The position numbers were made by a program, and so were the translations under genes. A DNA stretch of 64,000 bases from MGBC163016 sp910588905 (GTDB lineage Bacteria > Actinomycetota > Coriobacteriia > Coriobacteriales > Eggerthellaceae): the NCBI GenBank assembly GCA_948616985.1, contig CAPGDO010000003.1, positions 1-64,000 on the forward strand, given 5' to 3'. Numbering within the stretch: position 1 is the first letter of the stretch; each line of letters starts with the position of its first letter. Below are positions 41,154-50,233 of this stretch, in pieces. The notes beneath the pieces are model-generated. The model saw nothing but the letters and a program-made list of their open reading frames with translations, had not been told where the DNA came from and made no database searches.

Positions 41154-42989
41154 TTAACCCCACTCGTCAAGCTTCCGCGCCAGCTGCGCGGCGAAGGAAG
41201 GGGATGGCTTGCCTCCACGTCCGATGCGAGGATCCAGCCAGAAGGAAGCGGACGCGCGGGGGCTTTCCTGGGGAACATAGGGAGCAGGGCCCTGATAGCC
41301 CAGCTCAAGGAGGTAAGGTGCCATGGCTTCTGTAGGAGGCTGCCCGTCTCCTTCGACCTTGTCCAACCATGCCAGGGCCGATGCCTCCACCTGCGCCCCT
41401 TGAGGAGTGCGCCTGCGCAGGTAGTTGCCGATGACCAGACACGTCAACCCTGCGGCCAAAAGCGCCGTCCCCCGGATGAATGAGCCGCCCCACACGCCGA
41501 AGAGGAGAGTGCCAGCACAAAGGACGCACCCGGCGATCATGACGCCCTTTTGGATACGAGCGCTCCGCCTGTCGAAGAAGCCCGCTTCCCGTACCGACTG
41601 AGCCAACACCTCTGACCAATCATGCAGCTCCTGGCGATAACGGGGCACATCCGTCCGAGCGGCACGCTGGATATCAGCCAGGGTAACGCTCATGTAGCCT
41701 TCACCCCATCGGTCGAACAGGAGCCGGAAGAGCTCCTGATCTGCCCGGGAGCCGATCAGATCCTTCGCCTTCCTACCGGATTTGATGCGCACGTCTTCAT
41801 AGCCGCGTCCCAAGGGGCCAGAGGGCGCGCTTTCGCCAGCTTCGACATCTATCTGGAGCGCACCCCGAGAAGCCAACTGCATGAGGCAGGCAACGAGGTC
41901 GACCGTGGACCCGTGACCTCCCCTCAGCAGCCTGCCCACCACAGGAGCTTCGTAGGCTTCAAAGGATCCATCCGAGGTGGCGCTACTGTCCTGATGGGAC
42001 TTCGGTTCACGGCCGAAGAGGAGATAGAGCACCCCGGCGGCCACGATGGCGGCGATCCCCACCCCCACGAAGACCAGATCCACGCTCAAGGAGTTGGTCA
42101 ACCAGGCAGACCAGGTATCGGTCCACGCCTCCTCTTCCGCCCTTGCATCATCCAAACGCGTTCCGCTATAGGCATGGCGCACCTTGAGCGGCAGATTGGT
42201 GACCCAAGAGACTGGGAAGAGTACGTGGGCCTGGGCATATTGCCCCGGCCGCACTTCGGGTGCTCGATACACCACGGTGCCGTCCGCCTTCACATCCACT
42301 GAACCTGAGGCCCCATGACCCCACGCATGCACGTTCTGCCCCGCAACGGCTTCCATGCCTTCCGGCAGGGGAAGCCTCACAGTCACATTCACGCTGGTCA
42401 CCCGTGCAGTGTCATCGGAAGGAACGTAATCCCAGTAGAGCTCTGCCACATCATCGAAGGCGCGGATATCATTGGTGATGGTGAAGTCATAGTCGAATAC
42501 GACACGTCCGGAGGTCGGCGTGAAGAAGAGATACAGTCCTCGTTCGCGCTCATCCACCGCGAACGAATCGGATTTCGGCAGACCGGAGAACAGGGTGGGC
42601 TCATTGCTGTTGCCTGCTTTCGCTTCCAAAGCAGAGACCTTGGCGCTGATGCCTGCGGTGCTCTCATAGGCTTCGCGCATATCCGGCGAGAAGGCGCATT
42701 CAGAGAGCGTGGTCCAATCACCGTCTATGCCCCCTTGCGCAGTAGCATGGGCATAGCGGATGGAGGATACGGTGACCCGGGAGTCTGCCTGCATGGCGCT
42801 CAAGGGCAGCAAGATGATGGAGCGCTCTTCATCGAAGAGGAAGGTGCGCTGCTCAACGACGCGCAGGGCGCCATCGGTCTCAACCTGTGCCGTTGCCTTG
42901 AGGGAGTCCACCTCAAGGGCGGCGAAAGCCGAAGCGGGCATCAGGAGGCAGAGGAGCACAGAGATGAGCAACATGGCTCCGGCACGCAA
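41154..42989 (-). CDS. DUF2207-family membrane protein
   Basis: 611 residues. It starts with TTG, seven bases after GGAGGGG; an ATG five codons later is the alternative. A signal peptide (LLISVLLCLLMPASAFA) is followed by an extracytoplasmic beta-rich domain of about 240 residues, a membrane segment near 312-330, a cytoplasmic part, and two more membrane segments near 505-545. This is the DUF2207 layout; function is unknown. The Gly/Ser-rich C-terminal tail common in the family is absent here. Confidence 0.85.
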   Translation of the reverse strand: MRAGAMLLISVLLCLLMPASAFAALEVDSLKATAQVETDGALRVVEQRTFLFDEERSIILLPLSAMQADSRVTVSSIRYAHATAQGGIDGDWTTLSECAFSPDMREAYESTAGISAKVSALEAKAGNSNEPTLFSGLPKSDSFAVDERERGLYLFFTPTSGRVVFDYDFTITNDIRAFDDVAELYWDYVPSDDTARVTSVNVTVRLPLPEGMEAVAGQNVHAWGHGASGSVDVKADGTVVYRAPEVRPGQYAQAHVLFPVSWVTNLPLKVRHAYSGTRLDDARAEEEAWTDTWSAWLTNSLSVDLVFVGVGIAAIVAAGVLYLLFGREPKSHQDSSATSDGSFEAYEAPVVGRLLRGGHGSTVDLVACLMQLASRGALQIDVEAGESAPSGPLGRGYEDVRIKSGRKAKDLIGSRADQELFRLLFDRWGEGYMSVTLADIQRAARTDVPRYRQELHDWSEVLAQSVREAGFFDRRSARIQKGVMIAGCVLCAGTLLFGVWGGSFIRGTALLAAGLTCLVIGNYLRRRTPQGAQVEASALAWLDKVEGDGQPPTEAMAPYLLELGYQGPAPYVPQESPRASASFWLDPRIGRGGKPSPSFAAQLARKLDEWG

Positions 42990-43112
42990 GCAGCTTCCCC
43001 TCCGTTTGTCCCGCGCTTCCAGCAGCGTTATCTCCCCGTTCCGCCATCACTTCCAAGCTTCAGATTATATTGCAGGATGCCTGTATATACCCTGCCTATT
43101 CTACGATCGCGT

Positions 43113-43142
43113 TTGACACCGTCATCATTGCTCAGGTATGAT
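43113..43142 (+). promoter_or_regulatory. Promoter of tRNA-Ser(GCT)
   Basis: Consensus -35 TTGACA (43113-43118), 18-base spacer and TATGAT (43137-43142). The tRNA begins 21 bases after the -10 element. Confidence 0.8.
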
Positions 43143-43162
43143 TGGCAACTGCTCAATGGCGC

Positions 43163-43253
43163 GGAGGAGTGACCGAGAGGCCGAAGGTGCTCGCCTGCTA
43201 AGTGAGTATGCCCCAAAAGGGCATCTAGGGTTCGAATCCCTACTCCTCCGCCA
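43163..43253 (+). tRNA. tRNA-Ser (GCT)
   Basis: 91 bases with an encoded CCA. Acceptor stem GGAGGAG/CTCCTCC, anticodon loop CTGCTAA with anticodon GCT, and a long variable arm (ATGCCCC AAAA GGGCAT), as expected for a class II tRNA. T arm TAGGG-TTCGAAT-CCCTA. Confidence 0.95.
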
Positions 43254-43463
43254 GATTTGATCTTTCAGGACCGTCACGTTCTCAAGCTGATCCGTCTTTC
43301 GTGCTGGTAAAGGGATGAGAACCCGTAGGGTTCGATTCGCGGTGTATCGTCAGATACCCACCGCGAACAGCGAGGGTCAAGGTGTCGCGAAGCGACTGAG
43401 CAAAAGATCGCGTAGCGATGTTTTGCGGAAACTTGACGCGAGCTAATCCCTGCTCTTCCGCCA
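43254..43463 (+). other. Highly structured element ending in an interrupted tRNA-Ser-like 3' arm
   Basis: No protein gene. Perfect stems in order: GTTCTCA/TGAGAAC (43278-43284 with 43316-43322), TTCGCGGTG/CACCGCGAA (43336-43344 with 43359-43367), and GTCAAG/CTTGAC (43376-43381 with 43432-43437). The last encloses GTCGC-GAA-GCGAC and a 12-bp stem with one mismatch. TAGGGTTCGA (43326-43335) and ATCCCTGCTCTTCCGCCA (43446-43463) look like the two halves of a tRNA-Ser T arm plus acceptor 3' strand with CCA, split inside the T loop by 110 bases. No matching 5' acceptor strand (GGAAGAG) is present. Could be a tRNA relic disrupted by a mobile RNA-like repeat, an attachment-site scar, or a structured RNA. 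Confidence 0.5.
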
Positions 43464-43518
43464 GTCAATACTTTCAACAAGACTCCCTTTCAGAATGCTC
43501 GAAGCAGTGATACGGCGG

Positions 43519-43524
43519 TATAAT
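43519..43524 (+). promoter_or_regulatory. -10 element before the OatA-like gene
   Basis: Perfect TATAAT 49 bases ahead of the start codon at 43573. No good -35 element is seen at normal spacing. Confidence 0.4.
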
Positions 43525-43572
43525 CCGAGGGCACTACTCGGGTAGCAAGGTTGACCGCCTTGCGCTACGGAT

Positions 43573-45978
43573 ATGAGCTCGTCAGGGGAAGGGGTTGCGA
43601 AGAGGTTGAAGCCGTCTGTTTCGAAAGGACCCTTCGCTGACGGCGTAGAGGACTTCTTGCTGGAGCCCAATATCCCCCTCTTAAGCCCCGAACGGAGAGC
43701 CGCCGCCTCAAGTGGACCCACCCCCGGCCATCATCACGATGACCGCCCTCGCGGCAAACACGCATCCCCAGCCCAGGATGGGCCAGAGGTCGAGGAGCGG
43801 CAGGCTACATCGCATCCAGTCCCCCCTCATCCTGAGGAGGCATCCGCGCCCCCTAAGCTGAAGAAGCATGCGAATAAACGGGCGAAACCGAAGAAGGGAG
43901 TGCGCTACATCCCGGCCTTGGACGGGCTGCGCGCTCTAGCGGTGCTTGCCGTGATCGCCTATCACACCGGGCTTCCCGGATGCGAAGGCGGCCTCATGGG
44001 AGTGACCGTGTTCTTCGTGATATCGGGATATATCGTCACCAAGATCCTCCTGGTGGAGTTCGCGCGCACAGGCCGCATCAGCTTCAAAGACTTCTACATA
44101 CGACGCGTCAAGCGTCTGCTCCCCGCCATCCTCCTAGTGATCGTAGCCACGGGCGCCCTCTGCACCCTCTTCAACCATCCCCTGCTCACCAAGATGCGCC
44201 CAGAGATCCTGCCGTCTCTGTTCTTCTTCAACAACTGGTGGCAGATCCTGAATGACGCATCCTATTTCGAGAACATCGGGCTGCCCTCGCCGTTGACTCA
44301 CTTCTGGTCCCTTGCCATAGAGGAGCAGTTCTACCTCGTGCTACCGGCCACGCTGTTCTGCGTGCTCAAGTTCGGCGGGAAGCTCAGGCATCGCAGGAAC
44401 CTCTCGCTCTTCTTCCTGATCCTAGCAGCGGCGTCAGCCCTTGAGATGACCCTGCTCTACGATCCCACCCAAGACCCCACCCGAGTGTACTACGGCACCG
44501 ACACCCGAGCCTTCTCGCTGCTCATGGGAGCTTTCGTTGCTGTGCTCACCACCGGCGCCAAAGACAAGCTGCCGCGGGCCTTCCGGGAAGCCTGCGCCAT
44601 CGTCGGCGCCGTTGGCGTGATCATCTGCCTGGGAGTCATGGGCGGCGAGGATCCCTTCACCTACCAGGGCGGCATGGTGATCTGCTCAGCCTTGACCGCC
44701 ATTCTGGTCTACGGGACCCTCTGGAAGGACAGCGGCTTCGTAGCGAAGGTGCTCTCGCTCAAACCCTTCATCTGGGTGGGTAAGCGCTCTTACGGCCTGT
44801 ATCTCTGGCACTACCCTCTCGTGCTCCTCTTCACTCCTGCTAACGGCAGCTTCGGCCTTGAGGGGGTCCTCATGGCGGCGGCCATCCTCTGCACGTTCGT
44901 CTGCGCCGAGCTATCCTATCGCTTCATCGAGAATCCCATTCGCTATGGCATCGCCAAGAGCAAAGAGGAGAAGGGCAAGCACGCCCCCGCCGAAGGTGAG
45001 GCTACCGCGCCAGCATTGGCAGGGATAGCTTCCGCCCACTCCGCTGAAGAAGCGCCTATCGTCGAAGGCCTCTTCGATCCGGCAACAGCGCAGGAGGATT
45101 CGGCTCCCGAAGGAGAAGGGGGCCAAGAGGGGATCAGGGCGAAGATAGCGAGGGTCATTCCCATCAAACCCGCCGCTGCCGCCATCGCCGCCATCCTCAC
45201 GGTGATCTGCATCGGCGGTATCATCTTCGTGCCGAATACCTCCGCCCTGAGCAGTGAGGGCGCAGCCATCATCATCCGCAACTCCATGGCAGGAGAACCT
45301 TTGACAGGCGTGGTGAAGCTGGCCAGCGGAGATGAAGAAGTGCAGACCTTGACCCTGGAAGGCGAAGAAGAGCCAGAAGAGGAGAAGCCGGTCTATGACA
45401 TCCTGATGATCGGGGACTCCGTTTCGCTGCGCGCGGTGCCCTATTTCGAAGAGCGCTTCCCCCTGGGCCATATCGATGCCCAGAAGAACAGGCGCATCGA
45501 ACAAGGCATCGAAGTCTATGAGCAGTATGCTGCTGACGGGCAGGTGGGAGACACCGTCATCTTCGCTCTGGGCACCAATGGTCATCTCACGGAAGAAGAG
45601 CTGCACAAAGCCGTAGAAGCCATCGGGCCGGACAAGCAGATCTACTTCGTCACCATCCGCAGCAGCGATGCCGATCTCACCCAGGAGAACAATCAGGCTC
45701 TCCAAGCCGTGCGCAATACCTACGACAACGTCCATCTGATCGATTGGAATTCGCTCACGGAGATGCATGGGGATTACTTCGATGGCGACGGCACGCATCT
45801 GACCGCAGAGGCCGCGAAGATCTACGTGCAGTTCATCGCTGACGTGCTGCAATATCCCAGCGCTGAAGAAGTCCTTGCCCGTCAAGAGGCTGAACAAGAT
45901 GGCAACGGGCAAGAGGGTGAAGGCGCCCAGAGCGAACCGGTCACCCAGAGCAGCAGCGCAGCGCAGGCTGCCAACTGA
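43573..45978 (+). CDS. OatA-like acyltransferase (acyltransferase-3 plus SGNH domain)
   Basis: 801 residues. A cytoplasmic, Pro/Lys-rich stretch of about 110 residues precedes the acyltransferase-3 domain (about 112-460) with ten or so membrane helices, RALAVLAVIAYHT and GVTVFFVISGYIVTKILL carrying the catalytic His and the conserved SGY. After an acidic linker and one more helix (about 535-555), a C-terminal extracellular SGNH domain shows GDS (about 616), GTNG (about 662) and DGTHLT (about 737), giving Ser, Asn and Asp/His. This is the domain order of peptidoglycan O-acetyltransferase OatA, which confers lysozyme resistance; other glycan targets are possible. Confidence 0.88.
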   Translation: MSSSGEGVAKRLKPSVSKGPFADGVEDFLLEPNIPLLSPERRAAASSGPTPGHHHDDRPRGKHASPAQDGPEVEERQATSHPVPPHPEEASAPPKLKKHANKRAKPKKGVRYIPALDGLRALAVLAVIAYHTGLPGCEGGLMGVTVFFVISGYIVTKILLVEFARTGRISFKDFYIRRVKRLLPAILLVIVATGALCTLFNHPLLTKMRPEILPSLFFFNNWWQILNDASYFENIGLPSPLTHFWSLAIEEQFYLVLPATLFCVLKFGGKLRHRRNLSLFFLILAAASALEMTLLYDPTQDPTRVYYGTDTRAFSLLMGAFVAVLTTGAKDKLPRAFREACAIVGAVGVIICLGVMGGEDPFTYQGGMVICSALTAILVYGTLWKDSGFVAKVLSLKPFIWVGKRSYGLYLWHYPLVLLFTPANGSFGLEGVLMAAAILCTFVCAELSYRFIENPIRYGIAKSKEEKGKHAPAEGEATAPALAGIASAHSAEEAPIVEGLFDPATAQEDSAPEGEGGQEGIRAKIARVIPIKPAAAAIAAILTVICIGGIIFVPNTSALSSEGAAIIIRNSMAGEPLTGVVKLASGDEEVQTLTLEGEEEPEEEKPVYDILMIGDSVSLRAVPYFEERFPLGHIDAQKNRRIEQGIEVYEQYAADGQVGDTVIFALGTNGHLTEEELHKAVEAIGPDKQIYFVTIRSSDADLTQENNQALQAVRNTYDNVHLIDWNSLTEMHGDYFDGDGTHLTAEAAKIYVQFIADVLQYPSAEEVLARQEAEQDGNGQEGEGAQSEPVTQSSSAAQAAN

Positions 45979-46006
45979 CCGTCGTCCGTCATCAGAGGCT
46001 CAGAGG

Positions 46007-46429
46007 CTACTTCTTCGGCCGGAACCTGCCCACGATGTCATAGATCCACCAGAAGGCATCTGAGCGCTTGACGGGAGAGCCTCCGTCCGGCGTTGCCTTC
46101 GCTGTGGGGGCGAACCGATAATGAGGGTGGTTCTTCTTGAAACGCCACCGGCAGATGAGGGTGATGATAAGCCCCAAGATGCTCACTCCAGCGAAGCTGG
46201 CCACCAGCTCGAGCACAGGCTGATTCCCATCGATGGCAGCATAGATGCTCGCCAGGATGAAGAAGATGGCCAATGCGGAACAGAGAACCGTGAATACCCG
46301 GATCAGCACTTCCTTCGCCCGCGTGGGCGATGAGCGCCAGGATACGACGAAATAGATGATGAGGGCAAGGAGCACCAAGGCGACCAGCAGCGGTACGCTG
46401 CGCGAGAGCCTTGCTACCAGATTGATCAC
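46007..46429 (-). CDS. Small membrane protein (140 aa)
   Basis: 140 residues with three hydrophobic segments (about 10-30, 42-65 and 73-92), then a basic cytoplasmic tail of about 48 residues. No known family recognised. Convergent with the OatA-like gene and 48 bases downstream of ispE on the same strand. Confidence 0.6.
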   Translation of the reverse strand: MINLVARLSRSVPLLVALVLLALIIYFVVSWRSSPTRAKEVLIRVFTVLCSALAIFFILASIYAAIDGNQPVLELVASFAGVSILGLIITLICRWRFKKNHPHYRFAPTAKATPDGGSPVKRSDAFWWIYDIVGRFRPKK

Positions 46430-46477
46430 GTGCGCTCCTTCATCCCGTGCCCACTACGATACCCCAATGCTGGGCGG

Positions 46478-47557
46478 TCAGACCACCTGAGCCCGCAACT
46501 TCGAGAAAGAGGTTGCCCGGGCCCAAAGGCCTTCTTGCTGAGCAGCTGCCGCTACCCGAGATGCCTCAGCGAATGACTCCGCCTCCGCGAAGAAGGCAGA
46601 CCCGCTCCCGCTCATGAGCACCCGGTCAGCATAGATACCCCTTTGAGACGCTAGCCATTCTCTCACGTTCGCCAGATCCGGGCAGACCTGCTCCGCAGCC
46701 TTTGTCAGGTTGTTGAAAAGCGGCACCTCTCCAGCCGCTTGGGCTGCCTCCGCTTGAGCCAACAGACCCTCCGGAGGAAGATGAGGATCGTCATCGAAGG
46801 CGCTATAAGCAGCGGCTGTGGCAACACCGAAGGAGGGCTTCACCACCACGAGAGGAGCGTTCGCAGGTGCAAGGCTCCGCACGAAGCGCTCCCCTACTCC
46901 ATCCAGAAGCGCACAGCCGCCCTTGAGGAAGAAGGGGACATCGGCTCCCAAGCCCTTCGCCATCTCCTGGAGGAGGCGGGCATCATCTATCTCCCAGAGC
47001 CTCGCCAGACACACCAGCACCGCAGCTGCATCTGAGGAGCCACCTCCCAACCCTGCCTGGGCTGGCACATGCTTCTCTAGGCGAATGCGCACCTGCTCAG
47101 GGCCCAAGCGACCGCATGCCCGAGCCAGCCGATCCACCGCTTTGTAGCAGAGGTTGTCTTCTGCCCGCACCTGCAAGGGTTCGGTGGTGGCGAAGAGGCT
47201 GCTCGTCTTATCCACCAGGTCAATGGACACGAGCATCCTCCCTTCAAGGCCGCCGAAAACCAGCTTCGTGGAGCCCTGCTCCAGGGCCGCTGCCGCCTCA
47301 TCGCTCTCAGAAGCGCTCAGGGGCAGAGCGTTCACATAGACCGTATCGTGCATGGAGAGGGCATGCATCACTGTCACCGCCTGATGCAACCCGTCCTCTC
47401 TGCGCTCCCCTATCCCCAAGAACAGGTTCACCTTCGCGGGCGCCACCGCTCGCAGCACCCCGGGCCCCAGAAAATCCGCCGCCCGGAACTGGGCATTCGC
47501 TGCCTCTGCCAAGATGTCCGTCTCAACCGACCGGTTCAACTGATCGCTTCCGCTCAT
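46478..47557 (-). CDS. ispE: 4-diphosphocytidyl-2-C-methyl-D-erythritol kinase
   Basis: 359 residues, longer than the usual 290 or so because of about 50 extra N-terminal residues and a few internal inserts. GHMP kinase motifs: APAKVNLFLGIG, PAQAGLGGGSSDAAAVL (ATP-binding loop), and DVPFFLKGGCALLDGVGE. Phosphorylates CDP-ME in the MEP isoprenoid pathway. The ATG at 47557 overlaps the stop of tadA (ATGA) and has GAGGAGAGG upstream. Confidence 0.9.
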   Translation of the reverse strand: MSGSDQLNRSVETDILAEAANAQFRAADFLGPGVLRAVAPAKVNLFLGIGERREDGLHQAVTVMHALSMHDTVYVNALPLSASESDEAAAALEQGSTKLVFGGLEGRMLVSIDLVDKTSSLFATTEPLQVRAEDNLCYKAVDRLARACGRLGPEQVRIRLEKHVPAQAGLGGGSSDAAAVLVCLARLWEIDDARLLQEMAKGLGADVPFFLKGGCALLDGVGERFVRSLAPANAPLVVVKPSFGVATAAAYSAFDDDPHLPPEGLLAQAEAAQAAGEVPLFNNLTKAAEQVCPDLANVREWLASQRGIYADRVLMSGSGSAFFAEAESFAEASRVAAAAQQEGLWARATSFSKLRAQVV

Positions 47558-48060
47558 CCTCTCCTCTTCCTGAAGAAATCCCTCAATAGCTGGGCGCATT
47601 GCTGCTGGAGCACCCCGCTGCGCACCTCGAAGGTGTGGTTGAGGCGCTTATCGCAATGCACCTGATACAGGCTACCCAAGGCCCCCGCCTTCGGGTCTGA
47701 TGCCCCATAGACGCATCTCGCTATGCGCGCTTGGTGCATGAGCCCTGCGCACATGACGCAGGGCTCCAAGGTGACATAGACCGTGCAATCCACGAGCCGC
47801 CACGCATCGAGCTCTCGGGCTGCGGCCAACATGGCAGCGAATTCTGCATGGGCCGATGGGTCGCGTTTGGCTTCACGCTCATTGTGGGCCCGAGCCAGGA
47901 TGCGCGGTTCCGTGGTCAACCTCCGGGTAGCTGGGTCATAGCCCTGATGCACCACCACCGCACCGATGGGCACCTCTCCCGCAGCCCCCGCAATCTGCGC
48001 TTCCTCAAGGGCCAAGGCCATGAACTGCTCGTCGTCCGGTGGAAAGAAGGTATCTGTCAT
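47554..48060 (-). CDS. tadA: tRNA-specific adenosine deaminase
   Basis: 168 residues. Zinc-binding deaminase motifs HAEFAAM and PCVMCAG, in the usual spacing, and EVPIGAVVV upstream. Converts A34 to inosine in tRNA-Arg(ACG), which is itself encoded at 50120, so the pair is functionally consistent. Coupled to ispE by a four-base overlap. Ribosome binding site is weak. Confidence 0.92.
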   Translation of the reverse strand: MTDTFFPPDDEQFMALALEEAQIAGAAGEVPIGAVVVHQGYDPATRRLTTEPRILARAHNEREAKRDPSAHAEFAAMLAAARELDAWRLVDCTVYVTLEPCVMCAGLMHQARIARCVYGASDPKAGALGSLYQVHCDKRLNHTFEVRSGVLQQQCAQLLRDFFRKRRG

Positions 48061-48104
48061 GACGTGACCGAGAAATATGCTATGCTGACGGACAGCTGAA
48101 CTGC

Positions 48105-48192
48105 GGAGGAATGGCCGAGTGGTTGAAGGCGGCAGTCTTGAAAACTGTTGTGCCGAGAGGTACCGTGGGTTCGAATCCTACTTCCTCCGCCA
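48105..48192 (+). tRNA. tRNA-Ser (TGA)
   Basis: 88 bases with an encoded CCA. Acceptor GGAGGAA/TTCCTCC, anticodon loop CTTGAAA with anticodon TGA, long variable arm (TTGTGCC GAGA GGTAC). Class II layout fits tRNA-Ser. Confidence 0.94.
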
Positions 48193-48228
48193 GCTTGCTC
48201 TCTTTTTCGTGCTGCAAACCCAACTCCG

Positions 48229-48468
48229 CTACATCAGATCGTTGATGTCGAATTCCACACCGTCGCGTTCGCATTGGAGCTCTTTGCGCAAACGCATGCA
48301 CACGCTTGCGATGCCCCCCTCCGGCTTGAGGTAGTTGCTCTTGAAACCGCAATTGCCATACCCGCTGCAGGAGCGGCATTTTATCTGATCCAGGGAGAAC
48401 CCATCCAGCACCTCATCAGTGAGGATGCGCAGGTTCTTCGCCACAGGTCTCTTCGGTGCGTCGCTCAA
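48229..48468 (-). CDS. Small Cys-containing hypothetical protein (79 aa)
   Basis: 79 residues from a TTG start, five bases after AAGGAGG, which strongly supports it. Cys in CRSCSGYGNCGF and further Cys at VCMR and LQCER could bind metal. No signal peptide or membrane segment. Lies between the citrate synthase gene (upstream, same strand) and tRNA-Ser(TGA). Family not recognised. Confidence 0.65.
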   Translation of the reverse strand: MSDAPKRPVAKNLRILTDEVLDGFSLDQIKCRSCSGYGNCGFKSNYLKPEGGIASVCMRLRKELQCERDGVEFDINDLM

Positions 48469-48543
48469 CAGGTCCTCCTTAGGGTCGTTCGCATCTGCGC
48501 CCTATCTTCCCCATCTTACCCTGCGTCCCAGCCCCTTCGCAAC

Positions 48544-49980
48544 CTAGCGCTCATCTATCGGCAGATAGCTTGCGGTGCCGGTCTTGGTGTTCTTGTAGGC
48601 CGGACGGATGATGCGCTTGCCCGAGACGATCTCCTCGAAGCGATGAGCCGCCCAGCCCGCCATGCGGGCGCAAGCGAACAGCGGCGTATAGAGGTCTTCC
48701 GGGACGCCCATCATGGAATAGACGAAGCCTGAATACATATCCACATTGGCGCAGAGCGCCTTGGAGACGCCCCGTTCCTCGGCCACGATCCGGGGAGCGA
48801 TGCGCTCGATGGTCTGGAGCAGCTGGAATTCCGGCTCGAATTCAGTGCCGGACGCCAGTTGGCTGGCGAAGCGCTTGCACACCACCGCCCGAGGATCCGA
48901 GAGCGTGTATACCGCATGGCCCATACCATAGACGAGGCCCGTCTTGTCGTAGGCTTCCTTGCGGACAACGCGCCTGAGATAATCCCCCACCGCTCCTTCA
49001 TCATCCCACCGCTCAAGAGGGATGTTCTCCTTGAGGTCATTCTGCATGGCCCGCACCTTATGATTGGCCCCGCCATGGCGGTAGCCCTTGAGCGATCCGA
49101 TGGCCGCCGCATAGGCTGAATAGGCATCCGTATCCGCGGAACTCAGGACGCGCATGGTGAAGGTGGAGTTGTTGCCGCCACCATGCTCCGCATGCAGGCA
49201 GAGCATCACATCCAGCATGGCTGCCTCTTCGGGGGTATAGCCCCTATCCGGCCGCAGCATGGACAGGATGGTCTCTGCGGTGGTCTCCCCCTCCTGGAAG
49301 CGATGCATGATCATGGACTCATGGAAGAACCGCGCCCGCTTGCTGTAATAGGACAGCACCATGATGCGAGGCAACCGGCTGATGAGAGAAAGGGCTGTAT
49401 GGATCTCGTGCTTCGGCGTGCGCTCTTCGGCGTGATCATCATAGGCGTAGAGCTGCAGCACGCTGCGGGAGAGTACGTTCATGATGGAGGGGGCGGCATC
49501 CCGCATGAGCATGGAAGCGGTGAAGCCATCCGGTAGCTCTCGATGCGCATCTATGACGGACACGAAGCGCGCCAGGTCATCAGCGGTGGGCAGCTCTCCC
49601 ATCAAGAGCAGATAGGTCAGCTCCTCGAAACGGTACCGATGGCTGGGAGAAGGGTCACCCAGAAGGTCATAGAGGTCATAGCCACGCAAGCTGAGAGAGC
49701 CCTCATCGGGCACCTTGACGCCGTCTTCCATGCGATAGCCATGGACATTGGAGATGTTCGTGATGCCCGCCAGCACCCCTGAGCCATCCGCATTGCGCAG
49801 GCCGCGCTTGACGTCATGATCCTTGTAGAGCTGAGCGGGTATCTCATTGACATTGGCGAAGGTCTCATACAGGTCAACCTTCTCCACTTCATCTTCGCTG
49901 ATGCAGACGGTCTCTGCCGTACCTACCTTGAGCGCACCTTCGTCAGTGCGGATCAGGTCTGTGGCTATCTCTTGGGGCAT
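48544..49980 (-). CDS. gltA: Citrate synthase
   Basis: 478 residues from the ATG at 49980 (AAGGAG upstream). LCLHAEHGGGNNSTF carries one catalytic His, GGANHKVRAM the next, and YGMGHAVYTLSDPRA the third with the following Arg; the catalytic Asp lies further down. Condenses oxaloacetate and acetyl-CoA; the family also includes 2-methylcitrate synthases. Alone in its transcription unit. Confidence 0.92.
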   Translation of the reverse strand: MPQEIATDLIRTDEGALKVGTAETVCISEDEVEKVDLYETFANVNEIPAQLYKDHDVKRGLRNADGSGVLAGITNISNVHGYRMEDGVKVPDEGSLSLRGYDLYDLLGDPSPSHRYRFEELTYLLLMGELPTADDLARFVSVIDAHRELPDGFTASMLMRDAAPSIMNVLSRSVLQLYAYDDHAEERTPKHEIHTALSLISRLPRIMVLSYYSKRARFFHESMIMHRFQEGETTAETILSMLRPDRGYTPEEAAMLDVMLCLHAEHGGGNNSTFTMRVLSSADTDAYSAYAAAIGSLKGYRHGGANHKVRAMQNDLKENIPLERWDDEGAVGDYLRRVVRKEAYDKTGLVYGMGHAVYTLSDPRAVVCKRFASQLASGTEFEPEFQLLQTIERIAPRIVAEERGVSKALCANVDMYSGFVYSMMGVPEDLYTPLFACARMAGWAAHRFEEIVSGKRIIRPAYKNTKTGTASYLPIDER

Positions 49981-50068
49981 GGGAGCTCCTTGCTCTTCGT
50001 TTAAGTGGGATATTCTACCGCGAATGACCCCTGCCAGACATCGATTTAGCGTTGTTCTTGAAAAACAG

Positions 50069-50097
50069 GTTGACACACCCCGGATGCTTTGCGAGAA
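50069..50097 (+). promoter_or_regulatory. Promoter of tRNA-Arg
   Basis: Perfect -35 TTGACA (50069-50074), 17-base spacer and GAGAAT (50092-50097). The tRNA starts 22 bases further on. Confidence 0.72.
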
Positions 50098-50119
50098 TGC
50101 ATATCGCTGATTTGGACGT

Positions 50120-50196
50120 GCGCCATTACCTCAGCTGGATAGAGGAGCTGACTACGAATCAGACCGTCGGGGGTTCGAATCCCTCATGGCGCACCA
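50120..50196 (+). tRNA. tRNA-Arg (ACG)
   Basis: 77 bases with an encoded CCA. Acceptor GCGCCAT/ATGGCGC; anticodon stem CTGAC...; anticodon ACG, the substrate of TadA. T arm GGGGG-TTCGAAT-CCCTC region folds normally. Confidence 0.94.
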
Positions 50197-50233
50197 CTAC
50201 GCCCGAGCAATAGCATTGCTCGGGCGTAGTGGT
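50193..50233 (+). repeat. Perfect 19-bp inverted repeat starting in the tRNA-Arg 3' end
   Basis: The arm that begins at the tRNA discriminator base and CCA (ACCACTACGCCCGAGCAAT) is repeated inverted after a three-base loop. Such a stem could terminate transcription, but no T run follows and pairing with the CCA end would compete with tRNA maturation. Confidence 0.75.

Noticed and set aside
43274..43480. 68-codon frame across the structured element after tRNA-Ser
   Set aside because: The region is explained by hairpins and a tRNA-like 3' end; the frame has no ribosome binding site or protein-like pattern.
44911..45912. 333-codon minus-strand frame opposite the OatA-like gene
   Set aside because: It lies fully inside a gene whose SGNH catalytic motifs are intact on the plus strand.
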